A stretch of 64,000 nt of DNA from Acidianus sp. HS-5. Its GTDB lineage: Archaea > Thermoproteota > Thermoprotei_A > Sulfolobales > Sulfolobaceae. The DNA is taken from the NCBI RefSeq assembly GCF_021655615.1, contig NZ_AP025245.1, forward strand, positions 2,108,001 through 2,172,000, read 5' to 3'. The number at the start of each line of letters is the position of its first letter. The stretch's first letter is position 1. The position numbers and the translations under genes were made by a program. A model generated the notes under the pieces. The model ran no database searches. It was not told where the DNA came from and worked only from the letters and a program-made list of their open reading frames with translations. Positions 1 through 9,415 of the stretch are shown one piece after another.

Positions 1-163
1 AATACTTGTGGAACCGTTTAGCGGATACTAAAAATCAGACTGTTATTTTATTTCATTAATCAAAACTCGGCAAAATCATCATATGTATAATTAATTTTTG
101 CTAACGCTAATATTTAAATCAGACGCTGGCGTATTCCTCACAAGTCAGTTGCATAGTCTGTCA

Positions 164-1378
164 TCACAAGAAAAAAGCGTTGAACCATCCTCTTTTTCTT
201 ATAATATTAAATATTTCTTTCCTCAAATTCACTTTATCCTTAAGTGGACAATCTACACATTCTTTAATGTCTTCTCCTTTCGTAGAGTAATACCAGAAAG
301 ATATTGGATCTACTATGCTAATTTGATTATTAATATTTTGCAAAGCAAATGGCATATCAATCATCATAGAATGTATTTCTATTACATCTTTTAGTAAGCT
401 TCTAGCGTCGCTCTTAGATATTGCCAAGTTAAGGAAATTTGAGAATAATCTATCATAATTTGTAAAATCTAAGATTCCATTTTTAGCAGATTGTGAAAAT
501 GAGGAAAAAAGATACTCATTAATCTCTAGTTTTTCAGAATTATGAAAATCGACTAAACTAAATCCTCCAATTCTTAAGATTTTATCACCCTTTCTTACAA
601 ATAAGCCAACGTAAAGTCTTCCCTTATTTAGACTACTAAGATCGAAAAATTCTAATTCCTCAGTTCTTAGCCCTCCTTTATATGTCGATAAAAAGAATCT
701 TCCTAGTCTTTTATTAACACTTTTCCCGTTAAATTCGCCCTTTCCCTTATCACCATTATCTATAAATACTGAAGTAAAGAACGTCAAATCATCTAATGTA
801 GTTAAAATATTTCCGTTATGAGGATCTAGTTTATTTGTAAATAAAACCAAATAAAGTGATTTTAAATTTGGATTTACAGGCTGTACTTTTCCATTTACAA
901 GACTTACGCTATTTGTCATAAAATCAAAATAATCTATTGCACCTATTTCTGGAACGTAAGCTACGAGTTTTCCTTTATCAGAAATTAATGGTACTACATA
1001 GAAAGGCTCAGAAACTTTTCTTAATTCGCTCACCAATTCTGGCACAGTATCTTTCTTTTCTTTAGGCTTTCTTTCTTCTTTTTTAGGAATACAATTAGTA
1101 AATAATGCAATATCAGATATTTTTACGTCATTAATCTCCTTACCTATGTAATCCTCAGCTTCATCTATAAAATCTAGTACAGCTCTATGAAATGTTGTTT
1201 TATCAAAGATCTTCTTAATAGTCTTTACTTCCCCATTTTGCGTACATATATATGCTGTAAATGAATACTTATCATTTTTGCTCAGTAATATTGGAACGTT
1301 ATCTTCAGTAGTTAAAGCGGCTATAGATCCATTTTCAGCATGCTCGAGTAAGTAACTTATTACATCATAAGCTTTCAT
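164..1378 (-). CDS. Conserved hypothetical protein
   Basis: I do not recognise a family for this protein of about 404 residues. It is soluble, with no signal peptide or membrane segment. A Lys/Glu-rich linker near residues 105-115 separates an N-terminal part from a larger C-terminal part. Close to the end there is one Cys-x-x-Cys pair (CVDC). I prefer the ATG at 1378; an in-frame TTG lies three codons upstream at 1387. It is transcribed divergently from the gene at 1509, with about 130 bp between them. No function can be assigned. Confidence 0.6.
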   Translation of the reverse strand: MKAYDVISYLLEHAENGSIAALTTEDNVPILLSKNDKYSFTAYICTQNGEVKTIKKIFDKTTFHRAVLDFIDEAEDYIGKEINDVKISDIALFTNCIPKKEERKPKEKKDTVPELVSELRKVSEPFYVVPLISDKGKLVAYVPEIGAIDYFDFMTNSVSLVNGKVQPVNPNLKSLYLVLFTNKLDPHNGNILTTLDDLTFFTSVFIDNGDKGKGEFNGKSVNKRLGRFFLSTYKGGLRTEELEFFDLSSLNKGRLYVGLFVRKGDKILRIGGFSLVDFHNSEKLEINEYLFSSFSQSAKNGILDFTNYDRLFSNFLNLAISKSDARSLLKDVIEIHSMMIDMPFALQNINNQISIVDPISFWYYSTKGEDIKECVDCPLKDKVNLRKEIFNIIRKRGWFNAFFL

Positions 1379-1508
1379 GGAATCCAATTATCTAAAAGAT
1401 AAAATTAAGCCTTTTCTCACTTCTGTTTTCACAATATCTGTGATTTTAATAAAATAAAACTGAATTTACAAAAACAAGTTTATATTTGTTAAATGAAAAA
1501 CAGATTAT

Positions 1509-2270
1509 ATGCAATATATAGAAGAAGTGACAATTCCTATTGGTAAGACGTTTGTTAATTCCATATTGTCAAATCCATATTATGTCTCAGGGATTTTAGG
1601 ACACGTTTCGCTCTTAAAGGTTTATGATAAGGCTAAAAACGATTATTTTCCTCCATCAGAGGTGAAGGAAGCCGATAATAAATTCTTGTCAGCATTAGTT
1701 TTACAAGATGAGAAAGGTAGGGTTATTGTCTATCAAGGAGAATTTGCAGGACCTAATGTACTGCCTAACTACTTGGAATATAATCTTAAAACTGATGATG
1801 GGAAAATAGAAATTAAACTAAACTTTCAACTTCAAGAAAAGGTTAATGGAACAAAAATTAACATAGGTTGTGAGTTTACTCAGAGGAGAGGGTTTTTCGA
1901 CTTTTTCTCTAAAAATTATGGTAAATTCGATGAACATCTAGTAAGAGGGCATATAGTTCCATTTCTCAATTCATTATTAACAAAGTTTGCTGTAATGCGG
2001 AAGATTTATGAGGAAACGCTAGGACTTGATGATGCGCTAATAAAGCTAAGGGAATTACCTAAGACCTCTGGAATTATAATGATTAAAGGAGATTCGTTAG
2101 ATTTTACTGGATATTTTAACGAGGATGGAATGATTGGCTCTGAATTAAATTACAATGAAAAGGTATATAATAATGCAGACGCTTTAGCAGCGCTGTTTAA
2201 AGTAAAGAGCGAAAACGTCAAAATGGTTATTTATGAGCTACCCATTCATGATATAAAATTTAACTTTTAG
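1509..2270 (+). CDS. Conserved hypothetical protein, possible SRPBCC-like fold
   Basis: This is a 253-residue soluble protein. The N-terminal 150 residues alternate short strands and loops and begin with a segment (IPIGKTFVNSILSNPYY) that resembles the first strand-helix of SRPBCC/CoxG-like lipid-binding folds. The last 70 residues look like a second small alpha/beta domain. The domain call is a weak impression only. The 3' end overlaps the convergent mscS-like gene by 11 bp. No catalytic motif is visible. Confidence 0.6.
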   Translation: MQYIEEVTIPIGKTFVNSILSNPYYVSGILGHVSLLKVYDKAKNDYFPPSEVKEADNKFLSALVLQDEKGRVIVYQGEFAGPNVLPNYLEYNLKTDDGKIEIKLNFQLQEKVNGTKINIGCEFTQRRGFFDFFSKNYGKFDEHLVRGHIVPFLNSLLTKFAVMRKIYEETLGLDDALIKLRELPKTSGIIMIKGDSLDFTGYFNEDGMIGSELNYNEKVYNNADALAALFKVKSENVKMVIYELPIHDIKFNF

Positions 2271-3186
2271 CTATCTGTTTTTGCCCGTTAGTAGTTTGCA
2301 GCTCTTTAACAGTCTTCATAGTAACTCTAAGTACTTGATCTCTAATAGGTTCTTCAAATACTGATTTAGCCACAGTGTCTATTCCTAGGATATAGGTAGT
2401 AAAAGTAGTTTCTAGCACTTTTATATCAACGTCCAACACGCCATTAATCTTTTCTACTCTAGGCTTTAGTTCTCTAATTACAGTCTCTGGATCAAGATCT
2501 TTTGATACTTCATACTTAGACCTTATTTTCCTCATTTCTTCGGAATTATGAACAAATATCGCTGCTTGTACCATTATGCTGTTAGGAATCTTTACGGGCA
2601 CTTTATCATCAGTATAAATTGTAGTATAAAGTAACGATATGTCAGTTACTACACCAGTGTATCCTGGAATAAGGAAATCATTGGAAAAGAACTTTGGAGG
2701 ATAAGTCGGTATATCTAATCCGTATTGCCAAGTCGAGACTGTTATTCTATCTCCTACATTATAGGGTCTTGAGAAGAGTAACATTATTCCTCCAAATATA
2801 TTTGATAGTACAGTTTGAGAAGCAAGACCTAAAACCAATCCGGCAAATCCGCCAGCAGCTAGTGCTGCGCCCAAACTTACATGGACTAAAATGAAGAACC
2901 CTATGAACGCTATAATATACCCTAATAATCTAGTTACGAAAGACACACTAGTCGCATTACTTGCACCAATGAAATTTCCTAGTCTATGTTTAACTACTTC
3001 AGATATTAAATATGATACTAGAACAGCTCCTACAAACCATATTACGGCATAAAAGTAAAGCAAATAATTTGGAGGGATTATATGGAAGATGTTTGCTAAC
3101 ACAAATACAGCAGAACCTATGGATATGGCTGAAACTATAACTGTTATTATTAATCCTATTAATTGTCTTTCACTAAAACGGCTCAT
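2260..3186 (-). CDS. MscS-family mechanosensitive channel
   Basis: Small-conductance mechanosensitive channels release solutes under hypo-osmotic shock. This 308-residue protein has transmembrane helices near residues 8-33, 40-62 and 84-130. The last is the Gly/Ala-rich pore helix (AALAAGGFAGLVLGLASQ), followed by the family segment SNIFGGIMLLFSRPYNVGD near 128-146. A beta-domain and cytosolic alpha/beta domain follow. The length is normal for a minimal MscS. An insertion of roughly 15-20 residues after the GDRI motif (TWQYGLDIPTYPPKFFSND) lengthens the beta-domain loop. The start is ATG, and the gene is divergent from the GH15 gene. Confidence 0.9.
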   Translation of the reverse strand: MSRFSERQLIGLIITVIVSAISIGSAVFVLANIFHIIPPNYLLYFYAVIWFVGAVLVSYLISEVVKHRLGNFIGASNATSVSFVTRLLGYIIAFIGFFILVHVSLGAALAAGGFAGLVLGLASQTVLSNIFGGIMLLFSRPYNVGDRITVSTWQYGLDIPTYPPKFFSNDFLIPGYTGVVTDISLLYTTIYTDDKVPVKIPNSIMVQAAIFVHNSEEMRKIRSKYEVSKDLDPETVIRELKPRVEKINGVLDVDIKVLETTFTTYILGIDTVAKSVFEEPIRDQVLRVTMKTVKELQTTNGQKQIAKS

Positions 3187-3268
3187 ATTATTCTCTATAA
3201 TTCATCCTTTATAAACGAAGATTCACTAAACAGAGAGAGATATAAGCTAGCTAGATTATATTAGTATC

Positions 3269-5074
3269 ATGACAAGGAGCATTATTCTGAGTAATGGAAG
3301 ACTTACAATCTTAGCTGATCAAAATTACCTTTTGAGGGAATTATATTATCCTCTAAGCACTGATAATCATTTACATGTAGGGAGAATAGGAATTTGGGTT
3401 AACAATAGCTTTTATTGGCTCCACGATCTTCATCCACAAATAGAATATGAAGAGGATACGTTATCAGCTAAGGTCGAAGCTACTGTTGAAGGCATAAAAA
3501 TTAAAATAAAAGACGCAGTCGACATGGCTTACGAGATTCTATCTAGAGAGGTTACAGTGGAAGGAAACAAAGAGGTTAAAATATTCTTCGCTTGGGACTA
3601 CCATATTTTCGGCACGGAATACGGAGATACAGCTTTATATGACCCAGCAACTGATGGTATTATTCATTATAAGCGTGATAGGTGGTTCTTATTCACTTGT
3701 GATATTCCTACTTATCAATACGCTACAGGTTATAAGGAAGTAATGGGTTATCAAGGAACCTGGAAGGATTGTGAAGATGGAGAGCTTTCAAATAATCCTA
3801 TAGCCCAAGGTGCAGTAGATTCTGCAATAAGTTTTAAGATAAACACGGGCACCACATTTTACTGTTGGCTTATTTCAGGTTATAATTACGGAGATGTGAG
3901 AAGAAAGAATGAATATGTACAGAACAAGAGCCCTAGAGAATTAATAGATAGAACAGAAAAATTCTGGAGAGCTTGGCTAATAAAGGCTAAGGATTACGAT
4001 AAGGTAGTGAGGAGAAGTCTCTTAACCATAGTAGCTAACTGGCAAGAAAACGGTGCTATTCCTGCTTCTTTAGACACTGATATAATGAGGTTTAATAAGG
4101 ATACTTATAATTATGTCTGGCATAGGGATGCTGCTTTTGCAAGTATAGCATTAACACTATTAGGGTATCAGGATTTTTCTAGGAAATTCTTTACTTTTTC
4201 TAATGATTTATTGTTTAATGGTTTTTTATTTCAGAAATATACTGTTGACGGTTTTTGGGGCTCTACGTGGCATCCTTGGACTACTGGCTATGTGCCTATC
4301 CAAGAAGATGAGACCGCGTTACTGATTTATGCTCTATGGATACATTTCAGAAAGTTCTGGGATGTCGATTTCGTTAAAGATTTATATAGGCCTATGGTAA
4401 AATCTGCTGCAGACTTTTTATCTACATACGTAGATGAGAAGACCGGTTTACCGTTACCTTCTTACGATTTATGGGAAGAAAGAAGGGGAATACATTTCTT
4501 TACATCTGCAGCCGTGTATGCAGGATTAGTCGCAGCTTCAAAATTTGCCGAATTCTTTGGTGATGAAGAATATAAGGATAAGTATTTTTCCGCTGCACAA
4601 CTTATAAGGAAAGGCTTAGATACTTTCTACCAAGGAGACCATTTTGCCAGAATGCTGGGAGATAAAGGTTTTGATAAGACTGTCGATTCCAGTACAGTTT
4701 TAGGTGCTTTGCTTGTTTACGACCCTATGGATCCCAGAGTGATAAGTAATAGAAAGATAGTCGAAGAAAAGCTTAATGTTAATGGTGGCATAATAAGGTA
4801 TGAAGGAGACTGGTATTTAAAAGAAAGCGATAAGCCTAATCCTTGGTATATAACTACATTGTGGGTAGCTCAGCAACACATAGCTGAGGGAAATATCGGA
4901 AAGGCAACAGAGTATTTGAATTGGGTTCTAAAGAATTCCTTACCTACAGGTATAATACCAGAGCAAATTACTCCGTCTGGCAATTATCCTTCAGTCTCTC
5001 CATTAGTATGGTCTCATGCAGAATTGGTAAGAACTTATTATTACTTAAAGAATGGCTTCACGAAGTTCATATAA
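3269..5074 (+). CDS. GH15 glucoamylase / trehalase-type glycoside hydrolase
   Basis: This glycoside hydrolase family 15 enzyme hydrolyses terminal alpha-glucosyl linkages in glucans or trehalose. The N-terminal beta-sandwich (1-230, start pattern SNGRLTILADQ...RELYYP) is typical of archaeal members. It is followed by an (alpha/alpha)6 barrel containing YVWHRDAAF. The likely catalytic acids are Glu403 or Glu404 in LWEER and Glu565 in GIIPEQ. The length of 601 residues is normal, and no signal peptide is present, so it should be cytosolic. A TATA-like GATATAAG about 26 nt before the ATG suggests a leaderless mRNA. Related Sulfolobus GH15 enzymes include trehalases, so substrate cannot be fixed here. 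Confidence 0.9.
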   Translation: MTRSIILSNGRLTILADQNYLLRELYYPLSTDNHLHVGRIGIWVNNSFYWLHDLHPQIEYEEDTLSAKVEATVEGIKIKIKDAVDMAYEILSREVTVEGNKEVKIFFAWDYHIFGTEYGDTALYDPATDGIIHYKRDRWFLFTCDIPTYQYATGYKEVMGYQGTWKDCEDGELSNNPIAQGAVDSAISFKINTGTTFYCWLISGYNYGDVRRKNEYVQNKSPRELIDRTEKFWRAWLIKAKDYDKVVRRSLLTIVANWQENGAIPASLDTDIMRFNKDTYNYVWHRDAAFASIALTLLGYQDFSRKFFTFSNDLLFNGFLFQKYTVDGFWGSTWHPWTTGYVPIQEDETALLIYALWIHFRKFWDVDFVKDLYRPMVKSAADFLSTYVDEKTGLPLPSYDLWEERRGIHFFTSAAVYAGLVAASKFAEFFGDEEYKDKYFSAAQLIRKGLDTFYQGDHFARMLGDKGFDKTVDSSTVLGALLVYDPMDPRVISNRKIVEEKLNVNGGIIRYEGDWYLKESDKPNPWYITTLWVAQQHIAEGNIGKATEYLNWVLKNSLPTGIIPEQITPSGNYPSVSPLVWSHAELVRTYYYLKNGFTKFI

Positions 5075-5959
5075 TTTGATTAATTCCTGTCTGAATTGTG
5101 AAAAAGTATAATTGTTAGTAATACCCTTTAGAGCTAACGATAAACCCAGCTTAGGGACTCCGTCATCTAGTAAGGAGATAAATTCCTTTAACATCGTAGT
5201 ATCAATTTTAAATATAGTATTTACTGCATAAGGTAAAACATGTTTTTCCAAACAAAGATATTTATCAATATAAGGATCCTTGCTTCTTGAGAGAGATTCA
5301 TTACCTTTATGGTAAACTCTTGCACCCTTAAATGTAGCAGAGTCTCCTCCTAATGATATACCGTGAAGTGCTAAAACAGTCTCATTATAGCTTCCTCTTA
5401 GAGAGAATGTAGGGATTTTATAATTTATGAAAAAATTTGTCTTTAAACTCATATTTACTCCAGCTATTGCTAAGGATTTTTCTACGTTATGTGTTCCTAA
5501 ATCTTCTCTATCTACGCTTAATCCTAACCTTGTAAGAAATCCAGTATATTCGTTAAATTTTTCATTATAGGGCATCATGTACTCAGTATTTCTAAATTTC
5601 TTAAATAGAGCATTTGGGTAATTCTTCCATTTTTCTCCTATAACTTCTCCTGATGCCACATAAATTGACGGATTCTTATCATGAAATTCTATGTGTCCTT
5701 CTACCCATTGCTGTGAAGGTATTGCATCATCATCTGTAAATAACGCTATATCATCAGGATTTAAATTTTCTAAGGCTAAGTTAATTGCTTCTTCAAAGTA
5801 TCCTCCTCTCAGTATAATTATTTTATTAACGTTGTTTATGTTAAGTTCCTTTTTTGAGATTAATATAATCTCAAAATCTTTAAATGATTGTACTTTTAAT
5901 GCATCTAATGTATGTTTAATAGATTCTCTTCCTAAAGTAGGAATAAAAATTTGAACCAT
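5045..5959 (-). CDS. Family 2 glycosyltransferase
   Basis: This is a GT-A fold transferase of 304 residues that should add a sugar from a nucleotide-sugar donor to a glycan or lipid carrier. The N-terminus (VQIFIPTLGRESIKHTLDAL) is the GT2 donor-binding start, and the metal-binding acidic motif TDDDA lies near residue 95. No transmembrane helix is present, so it is a soluble or peripheral enzyme. Its 3' end overlaps the GH15 gene by 30 bp in convergent orientation. The acceptor is unknown; S-layer or pilin N-glycan assembly is a plausible role but is not shown. Confidence 0.82.
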   Translation of the reverse strand: MVQIFIPTLGRESIKHTLDALKVQSFKDFEIILISKKELNINNVNKIIILRGGYFEEAINLALENLNPDDIALFTDDDAIPSQQWVEGHIEFHDKNPSIYVASGEVIGEKWKNYPNALFKKFRNTEYMMPYNEKFNEYTGFLTRLGLSVDREDLGTHNVEKSLAIAGVNMSLKTNFFINYKIPTFSLRGSYNETVLALHGISLGGDSATFKGARVYHKGNESLSRSKDPYIDKYLCLEKHVLPYAVNTIFKIDTTMLKEFISLLDDGVPKLGLSLALKGITNNYTFSQFRQELIKLYELREAIL

Positions 5960-5998
5960 GAATATGCTTTTTTACACGATTTAAAAAAATGAGTAAAT

Positions 5999-6271
5999 AT
6001 GCCCTGGATATCTGCTAGAGGATCGGACAAGGTAGTATATAGTCAATGCTTGAAATTGCAACAAGGGAAAATATTACGAGTAGAGAGTTTTAAAGGAGAT
6101 AGGTGGATAGAAGTAAAAAGAAAAGGAGAAGATGAGTTTGAAATAACAGAGAAAGGCTACAATAATACTACATATCTAGTAAACTCAAAGGACTTAAAAG
6201 CATTATTAAAAAGGATTTTCGAGATAGAGTTTCCCAGAAGCCACCAAGTAAGAATTTCAATGACATCGTGA
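5999..6271 (+). CDS. Small conserved hypothetical protein
   Basis: This 90-residue basic protein starts MPWISARGSDKVVYSQ and has a beta-rich N-terminal half followed by a helix. It looks like a real gene: the ATG is well placed and charged-residue use matches the neighbours. I do not recognise the family. It lies 39 bp from the divergent GT2 start and about 45 bp before the next small gene on the same strand. Confidence 0.55.
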   Translation: MPWISARGSDKVVYSQCLKLQQGKILRVESFKGDRWIEVKRKGEDEFEITEKGYNNTTYLVNSKDLKALLKRIFEIEFPRSHQVRISMTS

Positions 6272-6316
6272 ATTAGTCTATCGCCTTTTAAAATAATACT
6301 TATAAATATATTAAAC

Positions 6317-6631
6317 ATGGATATTGCATTTGATGACATTATTAATGTTAACTTACTAAAAAGGAAATACGAGGATTACGCAAACTCTCTTACGTCAGGA
6401 AATAATATAAAAGCCATAGTAAAAGATTTCATTTCATTTATTAAGCAGATTAGATTAACTACATTTAATTCTGTTTTATTAGGAATATTAGATGAACAAG
6501 AAAGAATAGCAAAGAAGATCCTTTTGATTTACAATATAAGATATATTCTATTAATTTTCTATAAATCAATAATTAAGATGATGATTAATAAATTAATAAA
6601 TTTAATAAAATCGTTCTTATCCCTCATCTAA
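6317..6631 (+). CDS. Small helical hypothetical protein
   Basis: This 104-residue, nearly all-helical protein has an amphipathic first half and a hydrophobic, Ile/Leu-rich C-terminal half (residues 65-104) that may contain one or two membrane-associated helices. A TATA-like stretch, ACTTATAAATATA, lies about 26 nt before the ATG, which supports expression. I considered a GINS-type replication protein because of the helical content, but no diagnostic motif supports it. Function unknown. Confidence 0.5.
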   Translation: MDIAFDDIINVNLLKRKYEDYANSLTSGNNIKAIVKDFISFIKQIRLTTFNSVLLGILDEQERIAKKILLIYNIRYILLIFYKSIIKMMINKLINLIKSFLSLI

Positions 6632-6662
6632 ATATATATTTTTATTTTCCATTCTTTTTCTC

Positions 6663-7238
6663 ATGAAGATTGTTATATTCACATCTTCTAAAGAGGCACA
6701 AATGGAAGAACCAGTAATTTGTGACAGAGATACCGTAAAAATAGATGGAAGTAAATGTGCAGGTAGGAGCTTAGGTATAGCGCCCTATATTGCAAAATAC
6801 TTAAAAGACCTTGGTTTTTACGTGATAATCATAGATCCTTTTGCTGAAGAAAATGAGTACGACGCTAATGAAGTTATTAAAGGAGAAGTTTTCAGTATAT
6901 CTGACGAATTAATAAAAGGTAATTACGTTATTGTAAGCACTAAGCATGTTTATGATACATGGGCTATAATGAAGAGTGTTTTAGCAGGAGCTAAGGCAAT
7001 TCAAGTAGTTATGAGTATAAAGAGGGCTAGAATTATTCTGGGAAGACTAATAAAGGCTGGAATATCTAAGGAAGAATTGAGAAGATTAAGAATACCAGCA
7101 GGGTTAGATATAGGTTCTAAAACGGAGAAAGAAATTGCTTTAAGTATAGTTGCAGAAATTTTAACTATGGAAAGAGGTACAAGCGGCCTACCCTTAAGTA
7201 AAGTTAAGGAGTTTGAGAAAGTTGTTGATGAATTATAA
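6663..7238 (+). CDS. XdhC/CoxF-like Rossmann-domain protein
   Basis: XdhC-family proteins help mature molybdenum hydroxylases by binding or delivering sulfurated molybdenum cofactor. This 191-residue protein carries only the C-terminal Rossmann part. The signature IPAGLDIGSKTEKEIALSIVAEI near residues 144-168 matches the XdhC ending that normally reads GLDIGxxTPxEIALSI. The N-terminal XdhC domain is absent, as is common in archaea, and residues 1-35 form a different opening with two Cys. No hydroxylase genes are adjacent. The 3' end overlaps trmO by 11 bp, so the two are probably co-translated. Confidence 0.7.
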   Translation: MKIVIFTSSKEAQMEEPVICDRDTVKIDGSKCAGRSLGIAPYIAKYLKDLGFYVIIIDPFAEENEYDANEVIKGEVFSISDELIKGNYVIVSTKHVYDTWAIMKSVLAGAKAIQVVMSIKRARIILGRLIKAGISKEELRRLRIPAGLDIGSKTEKEIALSIVAEILTMERGTSGLPLSKVKEFEKVVDEL

Positions 7239-7638
7239 GCCAATAGGATATGTTAAGAGAGGAGATGGCTGCAGTTTAGATGAACCGGTAGAAATAATTA
7301 TTTTTGACGAGTATAAAGACGGATTAATAGGATTAAACGAGTTTTCCCATGCAATAATAATTTATCACCTTCACCTTGCTAAGTTTTCTGGCTTAACAAA
7401 ACTCAGACACGGAACTGCAGTAGGAATATTTGCAACTAGAAGCCCTAATAGACCTAACCCTATAGGAATTTCAGTAGTTAAAATCATGGGCATTAATGGT
7501 AACATATTACATGTAATTGGAATTAATGCATATAACGAAACTCCTGTCCTAGATATAAAGCCCTATGATCAATTAGATTCGATACTTAATCCTAAAGTTC
7601 CATCGTGGCATTTAATAAACAATAGGCCTTGCCTTTAG
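7228..7638 (+). CDS. trmO: TrmO-type tRNA (t6A37) N6-methyltransferase
   Basis: TrmO (formerly TsaA/YaeB) uses S-adenosylmethionine to methylate N6-threonylcarbamoyladenosine at tRNA position 37. The family hallmarks are present: the opening YKPIGYV, the central FSHAIIIYHLH, and RHGTAVGIFATRSPNRPNPIGIS near residues 65-90, ending with the LDIKPYD motif. I start at ATG 7228 because the family begins MxYKPIGYV; a TTG five codons upstream is in frame but adds non-family residues. The gene overlaps the preceding XdhC-like gene by 11 bp and the convergent TldE-like gene by 27 bp. Confidence 0.9.
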   Translation: MNYKPIGYVKRGDGCSLDEPVEIIIFDEYKDGLIGLNEFSHAIIIYHLHLAKFSGLTKLRHGTAVGIFATRSPNRPNPIGISVVKIMGINGNILHVIGINAYNETPVLDIKPYDQLDSILNPKVPSWHLINNRPCL

Positions 7639-8697
7639 CCTAATAAAAGGTGAAATTCCTCCGTGTTCATCATCTATGTAGACACTCTTAACTTCTTTAG
7701 ATATTGCGTCTATTGTAACTAATTCTTGTAAAGGTATTGCAATTTCTCTCACAACTGCACCGCCATAACCTATTAGCATCGAATTTCTAGGAAATATTCT
7801 GATGCTATTTTTCACAATTTCGCTCTTTTTAACTCCCAGAACCAATAGTCCGTTTTTAGTATCTTGTATTAATTCTTGAAATCCCCAATCTTTAGGTTTT
7901 ATAATCAAGTTAAAATAATCTGGAATAGGTAATATTCCTCTAGCATTACCAGGATTTCCGTTTTTAGTAGTTAAAGTTCCTAAATATTCTAGAATTGTTC
8001 CATCACCAATAATTTCCTTCTTCCTAGTCTTAACGCCTTCATCATCAAATGTAGAAAAACCTATGAGGCTCTCACTAAGAGGATCATCATAAACTGTTAT
8101 TTCGCGTGAAATTCTTTCTCCCAGCTTTATTCTTGAGTTATCTCCTTTCAAAAAGCTCATAAATTGATGAAATACATGAGCCGTAGCTTCTGGATCCAAG
8201 ATTATGTTAGTTCTCTCTAGCCCTAGAATTCTCTCATTCATTGAGACACTTTGCATCTTTAGGAAATCTTCCACGGCCTTAAGATCTGATGGCTTTCCAG
8301 CATAGGCAAATTTTAATCCGTTATATTCAACGTAATTCAGAATTTTTTCCTCAGTACAATTATTAATTTTTCTATATACTTTTTTTACAGTAACGGTAAT
8401 GTCGTTCAACTTGCACAAAATCTCATCTAGCTTTTCCCATTCTTTTACTGCTGGAGATACATAGGACTCGCATTCTTCATGAGGTTTTATATCTTCCTCT
8501 TTACCTTCAAATTTATTTAAAACCCAGCCTGACTTAGATAAGTATCTATTTACCTTGATTTTTCTAGATTCTCTATAAATTCCGGAGGCAGGAATTAAAT
8601 GAGCAATCTCTTCCATTAGCTCATAAGTTTGCATTAACAAAAAATAATACCTTAAATTAGAAAAAACTACCTTTTCTTTTACTTGCTTATCTTCCAT
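7612..8697 (-). CDS. TldD/TldE (PmbA) family protein, probable inactive TldE-type subunit
   Basis: TldD and TldE form a heterodimeric metallopeptidase in which only TldD carries the zinc site. This 361-residue protein has the family fold markers: LDPEATAHVFHQFMSFLKGD near residues 166-186, YDDPLSESLIGFSTFDDEGVKTRK near 200-225, and a Gly-rich C-terminus. Where TldD has HExxxH, this protein has no matching His/Glu/His set, and the C-terminal Cys ligand position reads Gly (LIGYGGA). I infer the non-catalytic subunit; a TldD partner is not in this window. It overlaps the next upstream gene by 19 bp and is probably co-transcribed with it. Confidence 0.75.
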   Translation of the reverse strand: MEDKQVKEKVVFSNLRYYFLLMQTYELMEEIAHLIPASGIYRESRKIKVNRYLSKSGWVLNKFEGKEEDIKPHEECESYVSPAVKEWEKLDEILCKLNDITVTVKKVYRKINNCTEEKILNYVEYNGLKFAYAGKPSDLKAVEDFLKMQSVSMNERILGLERTNIILDPEATAHVFHQFMSFLKGDNSRIKLGERISREITVYDDPLSESLIGFSTFDDEGVKTRKKEIIGDGTILEYLGTLTTKNGNPGNARGILPIPDYFNLIIKPKDWGFQELIQDTKNGLLVLGVKKSEIVKNSIRIFPRNSMLIGYGGAVVREIAIPLQELVTIDAISKEVKSVYIDDEHGGISPFIRLKARPIVY

Positions 8698-9062
8698 ATA
8701 ACTATTGAGAGCACTATCATTATTGCGTCTATTATTAATGAGATATCTACGTATGGATTGAATGGCAATACTTTTCCTACAAATAGTGCGGGAGCTGTCC
8801 TAGTTTCTAAGAGTAACGCAAAATCTATGGCATAAAATATTGTTATCGGTAAGTAAAGTTTCTTAATTCCTTGTATTAAAGCAACAGCAGCTACTATAGC
8901 TAAAGATGCTACGAATCCGAAGAATATTCTGTAAATTAATGTAGCAGTTGGATTCGGTAATTTTGCATCTACTAGATCTAAGTGAATTCCTGCCCATAAT
9001 GTTGATAATAACATTCCTGCCCATTGTAATACATTTTGCTTTACTGTAGTTCCATTCATCAT
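8679..9062 (-). CDS. Small membrane protein, four predicted helices
   Basis: This 127-residue hydrophobic protein has helices near residues 11-30, 42-64, 70-90 and 104-124. An acidic/polar loop (HLDLVDAKLPNP) follows helix one. I do not recognise the family. Two consecutive ATGs at 9062 and 9059 are both possible starts. It is translationally overlapped with the TldE-like gene downstream and follows another small membrane protein on the same strand. Small respiratory-complex subunits of Sulfolobales have this general look, but no specific link is visible. Confidence 0.6.
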   Translation of the reverse strand: MMNGTTVKQNVLQWAGMLLSTLWAGIHLDLVDAKLPNPTATLIYRIFFGFVASLAIVAAVALIQGIKKLYLPITIFYAIDFALLLETRTAPALFVGKVLPFNPYVDISLIIDAIMIVLSIVIWKISK

Positions 9063-9136
9063 GATAAAAAGAGAATTAAATTAAAAAGACTTTTACCCAA
9101 ATCAAAAAATTAATTTATCCCAAATCTAGTGATGAA

Positions 9137-9370
9137 TTAAAAAGCTAATCTACCGAATTTACTCCTTAAGAAAACTCCCATTATGAAGAAGAATATAGCA
9201 AAAGCTATTACAACTGGAACTACTGGTCTCCAAGGTCCAAAACTATTTAAGTATAATGCTAACCCTAATGATAATGCGAAGAAGAATGCTAAAGGACCTA
9301 CAACTACAGACCACGTAAATTTGTCCCATCTTTTAGTTTGTTTTCTTTGTTCCTGCTTTTCCTCGCTCAT
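9137..9370 (-). CDS. Small two-helix membrane protein
   Basis: This 77-residue protein has a charged cytosolic N-terminus (residues 1-18, Glu/Lys/Gln-rich) followed by two membrane helices near 19-42 and 48-68. It resembles accessory subunits of Sulfolobales terminal quinol oxidases in size and layout, but no oxidase core genes are adjacent and I cannot confirm this. It is followed 75 bp later by the four-helix membrane protein on the same strand. Confidence 0.55.
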   Translation of the reverse strand: MSEEKQEQRKQTKRWDKFTWSVVVGPLAFFFALSLGLALYLNSFGPWRPVVPVVIAFAIFFFIMGVFLRSKFGRLAF

Positions 9371-9415
9371 AAGATAGTCTTTTACTATTAACTAATAAAT
9401 CTTTTTAAAATAAAG

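Noticed and set aside
98..394. A 98-residue plus-strand ORF
   Set aside because: It lies almost entirely opposite the end of the hypothetical gene at 164-1378 and has aromatic-rich shadow composition.
6317..6631. GINS-like replication protein
   Set aside because: Only helical content suggested it; no motif or neighbouring replication gene supports it.
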